64,000 nt of DNA from positions 30,547-94,546 of the forward strand of contig JAGZQF010000012.1 in assembly GCA_018382295.1 (NCBI GenBank). Direction: 5' to 3'. How positions within the stretch are numbered: the stretch's first letter is position 1; each line of letters opens with the position of its first letter. Positions 34,041-41,827 of the stretch are shown here, in pieces. The notes below the pieces were generated by a model. It did not search any database. It saw nothing but the letters and a program-made list of their open reading frames with translations, and was not told the DNA's origin. Both the position numbers and the translations under genes were made by a program. The DNA comes from Collinsella sp. Lineage in GTDB: Bacteria; Actinomycetota; Coriobacteriia; Coriobacteriales; Coriobacteriaceae.

Positions 34041-34060
34041 TAGACCGCACCCGTCCTCCT

Positions 34061-34286
34061 GTTCATCTCAATCTGTAACATCTAGCCGAGTTTTTCGGTC
34101 CTAACTGTTACAGATTGAGATGAACGCACAGGCCAATCCTCTCAATCTCGATCTGTAACATCTAGCTGGTTATTTCACCCTTAACTGTTACAGATCGAGA
34201 CAAATGGAATAGGCGGGGCCGAATTGTCTAAATCTGTAACACTAAAACCGGTTTTGAGCGTCTGGTTGTTACAGATTGAGATGAAC
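34061..34286. repeat. 80-bp-period inverted-repeat array 2 (3 units)
   Basis: Left arms end at 34079, 34159 and 34240; right arms start at 34107, 34187 and 34268, each with a 27-nt gap. Unit 1 has a perfect 19-bp stem GTTCATCTCAATCTGTAAC; compared with array 1 its arms carry paired (compensatory) changes. Between modules 2 and 3. Confidence 0.88.
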
Positions 34287-34299
34287 GAGCCGAGCACGT

Positions 34300-35310
34300 C
34301 TACGCCCGCAAGTCCTTTACGCTGGAACGCTCGACCAGCACGCCCGAGACAAGCGTACGGCTTCTGGAGCTCGGAGCTTCTAGGCCCGCAACGACCTCGT
34401 TGAGCGCACGGATGCCCAGCTCGCGGTGGCGAAACTTCACCGACGTCAGAATCGAGTTGGGAATCGTCTTGTAGAGCTCATCGTCGAAGCCGATCACGGA
34501 CACGTCGTCGGGCACACTGAGCCCTTTGTCACGTAGAGCCATCATCACGCCGTTTGCCATGCAGTCGTTAGCAGCGAGGACCGCCGTGCAATCGGGTTTA
34601 TCGGCAAGCACAAGGCCCGCGGCATAGCCACTATCCGCATTCCAATCGCCTTGCAGAGGCTCGGGCGGCTCAATGCCACGCGCCTCGAGTGCCGCACGCC
34701 AACCTTTCATACGGCACTGGCTCGACAGCGACTCTTTCTTACCCGAAACGAAATACACGTTCTTGTGACCATGATCCAAGAAGTACTCGCACGCCATGCG
34801 CGCGCCGCCCTCTTGGTCGTCACTGACGGTGGAGCAGGTAGGATGCTCCATCGGTGTAATAATCACCGTCTTGAGGTCTTTCGGAGCCTCAAAGGTATCA
34901 AAGTCATCGACCATCTGGCGCAGGTTGAAGATCATGCCGTCGACGGGAAGCTGCGACATCCTACGCGCCGCTTCGGCAAGGGTCATCTTCTCCCCCGCTC
35001 GCTTTTTGATCATCGTGAGCGCAAAGCCGCGTTCTTCGGCGGCATCTGCGATACCGTCAATCATGTCCACGGCACCGCCCGACAAGTGGAACATCACCAC
35101 GCCGATGCACCCGTAACGGCCCAACTTGAGTGAACGCGCGGCAAAGTTCGCCCGGAACCCAAGCGCCTCCATGGCAGCATGGACCTTATCGCGTGTCGAC
35201 TCTCGTACGCTATCGGGCTCGTTGATCACGCGCGACACCGTCTTGAGAGAAACGCCCGCGGCAAGTGCCACATCATTCATCGAGACATTTTTCTTGTCCA
35301 TCGTTGCCAC
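34300..35310 (-). CDS. LacI-family repressor, module 3
   Basis: A 336-residue LacI/GalR regulator: HTH VSMNDVALAAGVSLKTVSRV with L22/K23 at the specificity positions, hinge GFRANFAARSLKLGRY, sensor ending VPDDVSVIGFDDELYKTI. GTG 35310 is chosen because GGAG lies 5 nt upstream; the next ATG (35301) is 14 nt from it. Divergent from lacE (35586). A perfect palindrome AATGACAACGTTGTCATT and a partial copy lie in the shared region. This is the most divergent of the four LacI paralogs, matching its more divergent operator. Confidence 0.9.
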   Translation of the reverse strand: MATMDKKNVSMNDVALAAGVSLKTVSRVINEPDSVRESTRDKVHAAMEALGFRANFAARSLKLGRYGCIGVVMFHLSGGAVDMIDGIADAAEERGFALTMIKKRAGEKMTLAEAARRMSQLPVDGMIFNLRQMVDDFDTFEAPKDLKTVIITPMEHPTCSTVSDDQEGGARMACEYFLDHGHKNVYFVSGKKESLSSQCRMKGWRAALEARGIEPPEPLQGDWNADSGYAAGLVLADKPDCTAVLAANDCMANGVMMALRDKGLSVPDDVSVIGFDDELYKTIPNSILTSVKFRHRELGIRALNEVVAGLEAPSSRSRTLVSGVLVERSSVKDLRA

Positions 35311-35383
35311 TACTTCTCCAGTCGGTTTTGCATCGCTTGTTTTTTGCGTTCTAGCATACACTACCTGCCTGACTGATAAATCA

Positions 35384-35415
35384 ACCGTTTACCGGACAAT
35401 ATCGACCGCTCACCC
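35384..35415 (+). promoter_or_regulatory. 21-bp-spaced direct repeat, module 3
   Basis: ACCGTTTACCG-N10-ACCGCTCACCC, 171-202 bp upstream of lacE. Confidence 0.6.
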
Positions 35416-35442
35416 GTATATCCTTGTTGCTCTTCCAAAAAT

Positions 35443-35484
35443 GTCTTACGTTGTCATTAACGAAATGACAACGTTGTCATTTCG
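35443..35484. promoter_or_regulatory. LacI operators, module 3
   Basis: A half-matching site TCTTACGTTGTCATTA (about 35444-35459) is followed by a perfect 24-bp palindrome at 35461-35484 with core AATGACAACGTTGTCATT. Centres are about 22 bp apart. Confidence 0.75.
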
Positions 35485-35585
35485 CAATGCCTTCCTTAAG
35501 CAGGAAGGTTTCCGGGCAGTCCTGACCATCCATCGACGACCAGTTCCATCCACATGCATCGCGCATCAAGTAGCAAAGGAGCTTT

Positions 35586-37364
35586 ATGGACGCCATCGTA
35601 AAGATGCTCGAAAAGCATCAACCGTTCTTCGAGAAGATCTCGAGAAACATCTACCTCCAGGCCATCAAAGACGGATTCCTTGGGTGCATGCCCATCGTCC
35701 TTACCTCTTCGATCTTTCTGCTCATTGCCACCCTTCCCGGCGTAGTTGGCATCACGCTGCCCCAGCCGCTCATCGACTGGTGCAACAAGCTCTACAACTT
35801 CACCATGGGCGTCATGGGCATCATGGTTGCCGGCACCACTGCCAAGAACTTCACGGCATCCATGAACCGTCGCATGCCCGCCGGCAAGGTGCTCAACGAC
35901 GGCTCCACCATGGTTGCCGCCCAGTGCAGCATGCTGCTGCTCGCTGTTACGCAGTTCACCACCAAGTTCAACGGCTCCGAGCTTTCGGTCTTCGATTGCA
36001 CCAGCATGGGCACGCGTGGTCTGTTCTCGGCCTATATCGCCGCGTTCATTTCCGTGTGGGTCTACAAATTCTGCGTCTCGCGCGATCTGACCATTAAGCT
36101 GCCCAAGGAGGTCCCGGGCGCCATCGCTCAGAACTTCCGCGACATCATCCCCTTTGGCGGCGCTGTCATCATCTGCGGCATCATCGATGTTGTCGTGCGC
36201 AACCTCATGGGCGTTCCGTTCTCCGAGCTGCTCATCAAGCTGCTCTCCCCGCTCTTCACTGCGGCAGAGACCTACCCCGGACTCATCCTTATTCAGGCGG
36301 CCACCGCGTTCTTCTGGTTCATCGGTGTCCACGGCCCCTCGATCGTCCAGCCGGGCATCGACCCCATCCGTCTTGCCAACCAGGCCGAGAACCTGCAGGT
36401 TCTGCTGGCCGGCGGCCACCCCGCCCACTCCCTCACCTTTAACATGTCGCTCGTGGGTGAGTTCGGCGGCACCGGCGCCACGTTCATCGTGCCGCTTCTG
36501 CTGATTCTCTTTATGAAGTCCAAGCAGCTCAAAGCCGTCGGTAAGGCCTCGATCGTTCCTGTTGCCTTCGCCGTCAACGAACCGCTGCTCTTTGGCGCGC
36601 CGATGATCCTTAACCCCTACATGCTCATCCCCTTTGTTGCCGCCGGCTGCGTCAACGTAAGTGTTGCCAAGTTCTTTATCGACAACGTGGGCATGAACGG
36701 CTTCTCCTTCGTGGTGCCTTGGGCTACCCCTGCCCCCATCGGCATCTTCATCACCACGAACTTCCAGCTTATCGCCCTGGTATTTGTCGCGATCATCATC
36801 TTGCTGGACGCCATCATCTACCTGCCGTTCTTGAAGGCATACGATAAGCTGCTCTGCGACCAGGAGGCCGAGCGCGCCGCCGAGCTGGGTCTTGAGTCCG
36901 ATGGTGCTGCCACCATGGCCGCCAACGCCTCTGCGCCCGCTGTCGAGCAGACTACCGTCTCCGTCGAGCCGACCGCCGCTGCCGCCGACAGCAAGCCTGT
37001 CGCCGATCAGCCCGAGCCCGCAGCCGACGCATCCGCCAAGAAGGATGTCGATGGCCTGAAGGTCCTCGTCCTGTGCGCCGGCGCCGGCACCTCTGCCATG
37101 CTCGCCAACGCCATCAAGGAAGGTGCTGCGCAGACCGGAGAGAACATCGCTTCCTCCGCAGGCGCCTATGGCCAGCACACTGCCATCATGGATCAGTACG
37201 ACGTTATCGTGCTCGCCCCGCAGGTTCGTAGCTACTACAACGACATGAAGGCCGACACCGATCGCCTGGGCATTAAGCTGCTCGCTCCCCGCGGTAAGGA
37301 ATATATCGACCTTACTCGCGACCCCGCTGGCGCCATCAAGTGGCTCCGCGAGAACCTCGACTAG
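35586..37364 (+). CDS. lacE: PTS lactose-family EIICB, module 3
   Basis: A 592-residue fused EIIC-EIIB: start MLEKHQPFFEKISRNIYLQA, EIIC segments GVHGPSIVQPG and FAVNEPLLFGAP, a long Ala/Pro-rich linker (about 430-488) and EIIB phospho-Cys C497 in VLVLCAGAGTSA. Imports and phosphorylates a disaccharide; phosphate donor probably the shared LacF. Ribosome site AAAGGAG. lacG follows after a GC hairpin. Confidence 0.92.
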   Translation: MDAIVKMLEKHQPFFEKISRNIYLQAIKDGFLGCMPIVLTSSIFLLIATLPGVVGITLPQPLIDWCNKLYNFTMGVMGIMVAGTTAKNFTASMNRRMPAGKVLNDGSTMVAAQCSMLLLAVTQFTTKFNGSELSVFDCTSMGTRGLFSAYIAAFISVWVYKFCVSRDLTIKLPKEVPGAIAQNFRDIIPFGGAVIICGIIDVVVRNLMGVPFSELLIKLLSPLFTAAETYPGLILIQAATAFFWFIGVHGPSIVQPGIDPIRLANQAENLQVLLAGGHPAHSLTFNMSLVGEFGGTGATFIVPLLLILFMKSKQLKAVGKASIVPVAFAVNEPLLFGAPMILNPYMLIPFVAAGCVNVSVAKFFIDNVGMNGFSFVVPWATPAPIGIFITTNFQLIALVFVAIIILLDAIIYLPFLKAYDKLLCDQEAERAAELGLESDGAATMAANASAPAVEQTTVSVEPTAAAADSKPVADQPEPAADASAKKDVDGLKVLVLCAGAGTSAMLANAIKEGAAQTGENIASSAGAYGQHTAIMDQYDVIVLAPQVRSYYNDMKADTDRLGIKLLAPRGKEYIDLTRDPAGAIKWLRENLD

Positions 37365-37378
37365 TTCCTCCCTCTGTT

Positions 37379-37405
37379 GGTGCCCGGATTCCCGGTTCGG
37401 GCACC
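37379..37405 (+). terminator. Hairpin between lacE and lacG, module 3
   Basis: GGTGCCCG / CGGGCACC around an 11-nt loop, no T-run. Counterpart of the hairpin at 27444 in module 1. Confidence 0.45.
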
Positions 37406-37439
37406 TCTCCCTATTCGTATCCCACAGAAAGGATGACTC

Positions 37440-38861
37440 ATGACCAACCCCATGCAGTTCCCCGACGGCTTTGTGTTTGGCGGCGCCACCGCTGCTTACC
37501 AGGTTGAGGGCGAGACCCGTACGCACGGCAAGGGCAAAGTGCCCTGGGACGATTTCCTGGCTGCTCAGGGTCGCTTCTCCCCCGATCCCGCAAGCGATTT
37601 CTACAACAAGTACCCGGTCGATATCGACCTGTGCCAGCGCTTCGGCATCAACGGTATCCGCGTCTCCATCGCTTGGAGCCGCATCTTCCCCAACGGCACC
37701 GGTGAGATTAACCCCGAGGGTGTTGCCTTCTATCACGAGCTTTTTGCCACCTGCAACAAAGCTGGCGTTATCCCCTATGTCACGCTCGATCACTTTGATA
37801 CGCCCGAGGCCTTTTACCAGAACGGCGGCGAGGGCTTCCTGACGCGCACGACGATCGACGCCTTTGTCGAGTACGCCAAGTTCTGCTTTGCCGAGTTCAC
37901 CGAGGTCAAGCACTGGTTCACCTTTAACGAGATTCCCGCAACCGCCGAGGGCAGCTTTATCGTTGGCAACTGGCCGCACGGCGAGAAGTACCGCCTGGAC
38001 AAGGCCTTCCAGCTCATGCACAACATGATGGTGGCCCACGCCAAGGCTGTCGTTGCCTTCCATGAGGGCGGCTTTGAGGGCGAGATCGGCATTGTCCAGA
38101 ACCTGGAGCCCAAGTATCCCCTCGATCCCAACAGTGCTGCCGACTGCGAGGCAGCTCGCATGGCCGATGTCATCAACAACCGCTGGGTGCTCGACGCCAC
38201 TTTCCGCGGCCACTATGCAGCCGACACCATGGAAGCCGCAACCAAGCTGGCCCATATCGCCGGCGGCGAGCTCGACGTCCGTGACGAGGACATCGCCGCG
38301 CTGACCGCCGCGCTCCCCTACAACGATTGCCTGGGCGTCAACACCTACAAGTGCCAGTTCCTGCGTGCTGCCGAGGGCGAAAACGACATCAACCACAATG
38401 GCACCGGCGACAAGGGATCCTCGCGCTGGTTCCTCAAGGGTGTGGGCGAGTCATGCGTGCGCGAAGGCGTACCCACCACCGATTGGGACTGGATTATCTA
38501 TCCCGAGGGCCTCTACGACCTGCTGCTGCGCATTAAGAACGATTACCCCAACTACAAGAAGATCTACATCACCGAGAACGGCATGGGCTATAAGGACGAC
38601 TTCGAGGACGGCTTTATCGACGACGCCCCCCGCATCGACTACATGCGTCAGCATCTCGCATGGATCCTCAAGGCAATCGACGGCGGCGTGAACGTCGACG
38701 GCTACTTTGTGTGGTCGCTGCAGGACCAGTTCTCCTGGACCAACGGCTACAACAAGCGCTACGGCCTGTTCTACATCGACTTCGAGACCCAGAAGCGCTA
38801 TCCCAAGGCGAGCGCGTACTGGTACAAGAACGTCGCGGAGACCGGCCTGCTTATGGCCTAA
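37440..38861 (+). CDS. lacG: 6-phospho-beta-galactosidase (GH1), module 3
   Basis: A 473-residue GH1 enzyme, close to the module-1 paralog: acid/base E164 (FTFNEIPA), nucleophile E379 (YITENGMG), PTTDWDWIIYPEGLYD and FSWTNGYNKRYG. Ribosome site AGAAAGGA with 6-nt spacing. Together with its EIICB it forms the third disaccharide uptake-and-cleavage unit. Differences among the three paralogs in the loop after the acid/base (WADASN, ISLSHS, PATAEG) suggest different aglycone preferences. Confidence 0.9.
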   Translation: MTNPMQFPDGFVFGGATAAYQVEGETRTHGKGKVPWDDFLAAQGRFSPDPASDFYNKYPVDIDLCQRFGINGIRVSIAWSRIFPNGTGEINPEGVAFYHELFATCNKAGVIPYVTLDHFDTPEAFYQNGGEGFLTRTTIDAFVEYAKFCFAEFTEVKHWFTFNEIPATAEGSFIVGNWPHGEKYRLDKAFQLMHNMMVAHAKAVVAFHEGGFEGEIGIVQNLEPKYPLDPNSAADCEAARMADVINNRWVLDATFRGHYAADTMEAATKLAHIAGGELDVRDEDIAALTAALPYNDCLGVNTYKCQFLRAAEGENDINHNGTGDKGSSRWFLKGVGESCVREGVPTTDWDWIIYPEGLYDLLLRIKNDYPNYKKIYITENGMGYKDDFEDGFIDDAPRIDYMRQHLAWILKAIDGGVNVDGYFVWSLQDQFSWTNGYNKRYGLFYIDFETQKRYPKASAYWYKNVAETGLLMA

Positions 38862-38883
38862 CTTTTGCCGCATACCCCCTGTC

Positions 38884-38934
38884 GGCCGCATGCGAATCCC
38901 TCCACGGGTTCGCATGCGGCCTTTTTTGTTTTTG
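38884..38934 (+). terminator. Terminator of module 3
   Basis: GGCCGCATGCGAA pairs perfectly with TTCGCATGCGGCC, followed by TTTTTTGTTTTT. Confidence 0.93.
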
Positions 38935-38950
38935 GTGAGCCCGTGCGGGC

Positions 38951-39255
38951 CGTTTATCTCGATCTGTAACATCTAGCAGGGATTTTCGGTCCTAATTGTT
39001 ACAGATTGAGACGAACGCGCAGGCCGGTCCGAATAATCTAAATCTGTAACACCTAGCCCACTTTTGACCATCTACCTGTTACAGATCGAGACAAACGCAC
39101 AGGTCAATCCGCTCAATCTCGATCTGTAACATCTAGCCGAGCTTTTCGGTCCCAGTTGTTACAGATTGAGACAAACGGAATCGGCCAGGCAGAAAATCTA
39201 AATCTGTAACATCTAACGAGCATTTGATCGCCTAGTTGTTACAGATCGAGACAAT
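38951..39255. repeat. 80-bp-period inverted-repeat array 3 (4 units)
   Basis: Left arms end at 38970, 39050, 39130 and 39210 (exact 80-bp steps); right arms begin at 38998, 39078, 39158 and 39238, each with a 27-nt gap. Units alternate between a TCTCGATCTGTAAC and a TCTAAATCTGTAAC left arm. Confidence 0.9.
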
Positions 39256-39324
39256 CAGATGGTCAAATCCTCACTTTCCAGGCAGCTACGAAGCGCTCCT
39301 CTTTCTTAATTATTATCGGCATCA

Positions 39325-39376
39325 CGAACACACTTCGGTATCTTTTAATGCCAAAATGATACCGAAAGCGTGTTCG
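39325..39376. repeat. Long imperfect palindrome upstream of the AlbA_2 gene
   Basis: CGAACACACTTCGGTATC pairs with GATACCGAAAGCGTGTTCG (one bulge and a mismatch) over a 15-nt loop. AT-rich loop, no T-run; operator or transcript-end element. Confidence 0.6.
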
Positions 39377-39464
39377 AGAATACGGATAATTCCATGCGTT
39401 AGCCCAATCAAGCCCCAGGCTTACAAACTCCGTTATTGTTCAGAATGCCAATGCATTCGCGTTT

Positions 39465-39578
39465 GCGCGTCATTTCGCGTCACTTTGACGCGCATAATGA
39501 CACGCAAATTTTTTCGTGTCATAATTTTGACGCGTAAAATGACGTGTAAAATTTTTACGTGTTATTTTTCACGTCAAA
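39465..39578. promoter_or_regulatory. Cluster of TGAC(A/G)(C/T)G half-sites before the AlbA_2 gene
   Basis: About nine copies of TGACGCG / TGACACG / TGACGTG in both orientations within 115 bp, ending 24 bp before the start codon, for example CGCGTCACTTTGACGCG and ATGACACG...CGTGTCAT. Likely the operator array of this gene, possibly autoregulatory. Confidence 0.6.
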
Positions 39579-39601
39579 TTGAAGCGAAACGGAGCATCAC
39601 A

Positions 39602-40858
39602 ATGCAAGAATCCAAAGATCTTGAATTCAAGGAATGCGTCACCAATTCGTTCCTTAAAACCGTCTCCGCTTATGCAAATGGCACGGGAGGACGCGTTCTA
39701 TTTGGAATTAACGACGACGGAGAAGCCGTTGGCCTCGATGACCCCAAGCAGACCTGCCTGGATATCGAAAACAAGATTAACGATTCGATCATCCCCCAGC
39801 CCGATTACTCCCTAAAGATCGACGAGCCCGATGCAACCGTGGAGCTTACGGTCTTTCCCGGCAGATCGAAGCCTTACCTATACCGCTCGAAGGCATACAA
39901 GCGCAATGACACCGCGACCATTCCAGTTGATACCCTAGGCCTTTCGCGTCTTGTACTCGAGGGTCAAAACCTCTCCTTTGAGCAGCTCCCGGCAAACAAA
40001 CAAGATTTATCTTTCACCGTTTTAGAGAATCGTCTAACAGCAAAACTTTCGCTTCAGTCATTCACAACCGATACTCTCAAAACCCTTGGCCTGCTTGATG
40101 AAACCGGAACCTACAACAACGCGGCAGAACTGCTCGCGGACGAGAATGGCTTCCCGGGTATCGACATCGCAGTGTTTGGTGAAACTATCAACCTCATTAA
40201 GCAGCGCAAGACTCTTGAACATGCATCCGTTCTAGCGGAAATTGACGGAGCCCTTGAGCTTTTCGAAGCCCAGTACTGCTACGAAGAGATCCAGGGGATG
40301 GAGCGGATCCGCAAGGAGCTCATTCCGCTCGAAGCATTCCGCGAGGCCATTACCAATGCAGTCGTTCATAGGACTTGGGATGCGCCCGCACACATCCGCA
40401 TCTCGATGTTCGACGACCGTGTGGAAGTCGCTTCGCCCGGCGGCTTGCCGGCAAGCATGACCGTCGATGAATATCTGTCCGACATGCTATCCGTTAGACG
40501 CAATCGTATTCTTGCCGAAGTCTTTTTGCGCCTGGGTCTTATCGAAGCCTTTGGAACGGGCATCATGCGAATTCGCGATACCTATAAGGACAGCGTCAGA
40601 AAGCCCCGGTTTCAAGTTTCGGATAACGCCATTGTGGTAACACTTCCCCTACTCATGGATAACCCGGGGCTCAAAGGCGACGAACTTATCGTATTCGGAC
40701 TGCTGAGCGGAGTACACCCTCAATCGACAAGCGAGCTTGCGGCCAAAGTCACCTTTAGTCGCTCGAAGCTTCTTCGCATCCTCAAAAAACTCGTTGAGAC
40801 AGGCCTGGCGACAGTTGAAGGCACCGGCAGAGGGCAGAAGTATCGCCTGCTACGCTAG
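39602..40858 (+). CDS. AlbA_2 (Schlafen-like) DNA-binding domain / RecG-like ATP-binding C-terminal domain protein
   Basis: A 418-residue protein of the COG2865 type. The N-terminal AlbA_2 domain has DLEFKECVTNSFLKTVSAYAN and GRVLFGINDDGEAVGLDD. The middle/C-terminal part has the HATPase_c_4-like segment LIPLEAFREAITNAVVHR and RVEVASPGGLP, followed by RNRILAEVFLRLGLIEAFGTG, and a C-terminal winged helix (about 355-418, STSELAAKVTFSRSKLLRIL). Such proteins are assumed to be transcription regulators or defence-related; the role is unknown. ATG 39602 follows GGAG; upstream DNA is AT-rich with clustered TGACGCG words. Codon use is less GC-rich than in neighbours, compatible with transfer. Confidence 0.82.
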   Translation: MQESKDLEFKECVTNSFLKTVSAYANGTGGRVLFGINDDGEAVGLDDPKQTCLDIENKINDSIIPQPDYSLKIDEPDATVELTVFPGRSKPYLYRSKAYKRNDTATIPVDTLGLSRLVLEGQNLSFEQLPANKQDLSFTVLENRLTAKLSLQSFTTDTLKTLGLLDETGTYNNAAELLADENGFPGIDIAVFGETINLIKQRKTLEHASVLAEIDGALELFEAQYCYEEIQGMERIRKELIPLEAFREAITNAVVHRTWDAPAHIRISMFDDRVEVASPGGLPASMTVDEYLSDMLSVRRNRILAEVFLRLGLIEAFGTGIMRIRDTYKDSVRKPRFQVSDNAIVVTLPLLMDNPGLKGDELIVFGLLSGVHPQSTSELAAKVTFSRSKLLRILKKLVETGLATVEGTGRGQKYRLLR

Positions 40859-41623
40859 TTAGCAAATGACCTGCGCGTGCTCCTCGATGGCGGCGCGGTC
40901 TTCGGCGGAGATGCTCGGCTCGCATACTACGGCGTCCAGGCTGTCCAGGCGGCAGAAGGTGTAGAAGTCGCGCTTGCCGATCTTGCTGGAGTCGGCAATC
41001 AGATAGCGTGAGTCGGCCTTGCTAAAGGCGAGCTGCTGAATGCGGCCCTCGTCCATGTTGGACGTGGACACGTCGCCATCCAGAATGCCGTTCGCGCCGA
41101 TAAAGGCCGCGTCGATTCCCAGCGCGCGCAGGGTGTCCTCGGCCGTGGGGCCAACAAAGGCGGCAGTGCGGCGGCGGTACATGCCGCCCACCAGGCACAA
41201 GTCGCAGTCCTCGCGCTCCTCGAGCAGGTTGAACACCGAAAGCGAGTTGGTCACGATGCGCAAGCGAAACGCCGGCAGCATCGAGGCCATCTGCTCAACT
41301 GTGGTGCCCGTACCCAAAAAGATGGTCGAGCCCTCCTCGATAAGCTCCACAGCACGGCGCGCAATCTGCAACTTTTCCTCGGCATGCTTCGTGCGCTTTT
41401 CGCTGTGCGAATACTCATGGCGCAGCATAGCGTGTGGACGGCTCTGCGCACTGCGGGCTCCGCCGTGCACGCGCTCGATCTCGCCCAGGCTCGCAAGCTC
41501 CTCAAGATCACGGCGGATCGTCATATCCGAGACACCTAACGCATCCGAAATCTCCTTGACCGAAACCGTTCCCTGTTCCTCGAGCAGCTGCCGAACCTTA
41601 TCCTGTCGCTCCGCTTTAATCAC
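40859..41623 (-). CDS. DeoR-family repressor (LacR/GlpR type)
   Basis: A 254-residue DeoR regulator: winged helix AERQDKVRQLLEEQGTVSVKEIS with recognition segment VSDMTIRRDLEELASLGEIER, hallmark VHGGAR, and sensor GSTIFLGTGTTVEQMA and LVGGMYRRRTAAFVGP. GTG 41623 is preferred because GAGGA lies 6 nt upstream; an ATG seven codons earlier has no ribosome site. Convergent with the AlbA_2 gene (stop codons abut). In lactic acid bacteria LacR of this family represses lacABCD in response to tagatose-6-P; GAACA words upstream of this gene resemble those before lacA, making it the best candidate for that role here. Confidence 0.88.
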   Translation of the reverse strand: MIKAERQDKVRQLLEEQGTVSVKEISDALGVSDMTIRRDLEELASLGEIERVHGGARSAQSRPHAMLRHEYSHSEKRTKHAEEKLQIARRAVELIEEGSTIFLGTGTTVEQMASMLPAFRLRIVTNSLSVFNLLEEREDCDLCLVGGMYRRRTAAFVGPTAEDTLRALGIDAAFIGANGILDGDVSTSNMDEGRIQQLAFSKADSRYLIADSSKIGKRDFYTFCRLDSLDAVVCEPSISAEDRAAIEEHAQVIC

Positions 41624-41654
41624 GATGAGTCCTCGCTGTTCCATGCTTGCGTCA

Positions 41655-41680
41655 ATTCAAACAGTAACGAACAAATTGTA
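41655..41680. promoter_or_regulatory. GAACA/CAAACAGTAACG words upstream of the DeoR gene
   Basis: TTCAAACAGTAACGAACAAATT resembles CGAACAGTAACTG at 22280 in the lac operon control region. Possible autoregulatory site. Confidence 0.4.
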
Positions 41681-41827
41681 TCAGACTCGTGCGCGTCAAA
41701 ATGAACGCCTGCACAGCTCCAATCATCACTTTTTTGAGAAAAATACCCCCTGCTTTAGTGGGGTGTAGTGATAATCTCGCCTGTTCGCGCTACAGTTTGT
41801 CGGAAATACCTCGATGTTAGGAACCAA

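Noticed and set aside
35496..38396. 966-codon open frame opposite lacE/lacG of module 3
   Set aside because: It covers two well-supported genes in antisense and shows the same low-complexity Gly/Val/Asp composition as other antisense frames here.
38951..39255. Regularly spaced repeats resembling a CRISPR array
   Set aside because: The 27-nt segments between arms are themselves related in sequence and the arms form inverted, not direct, repeats. There is no leader and no cas gene.
39236..39601. Extended N-terminus of the AlbA_2 protein
   Set aside because: The in-frame upstream codons cross the repeat array and the operator field; GGAG and the start of domain homology support ATG 39602.
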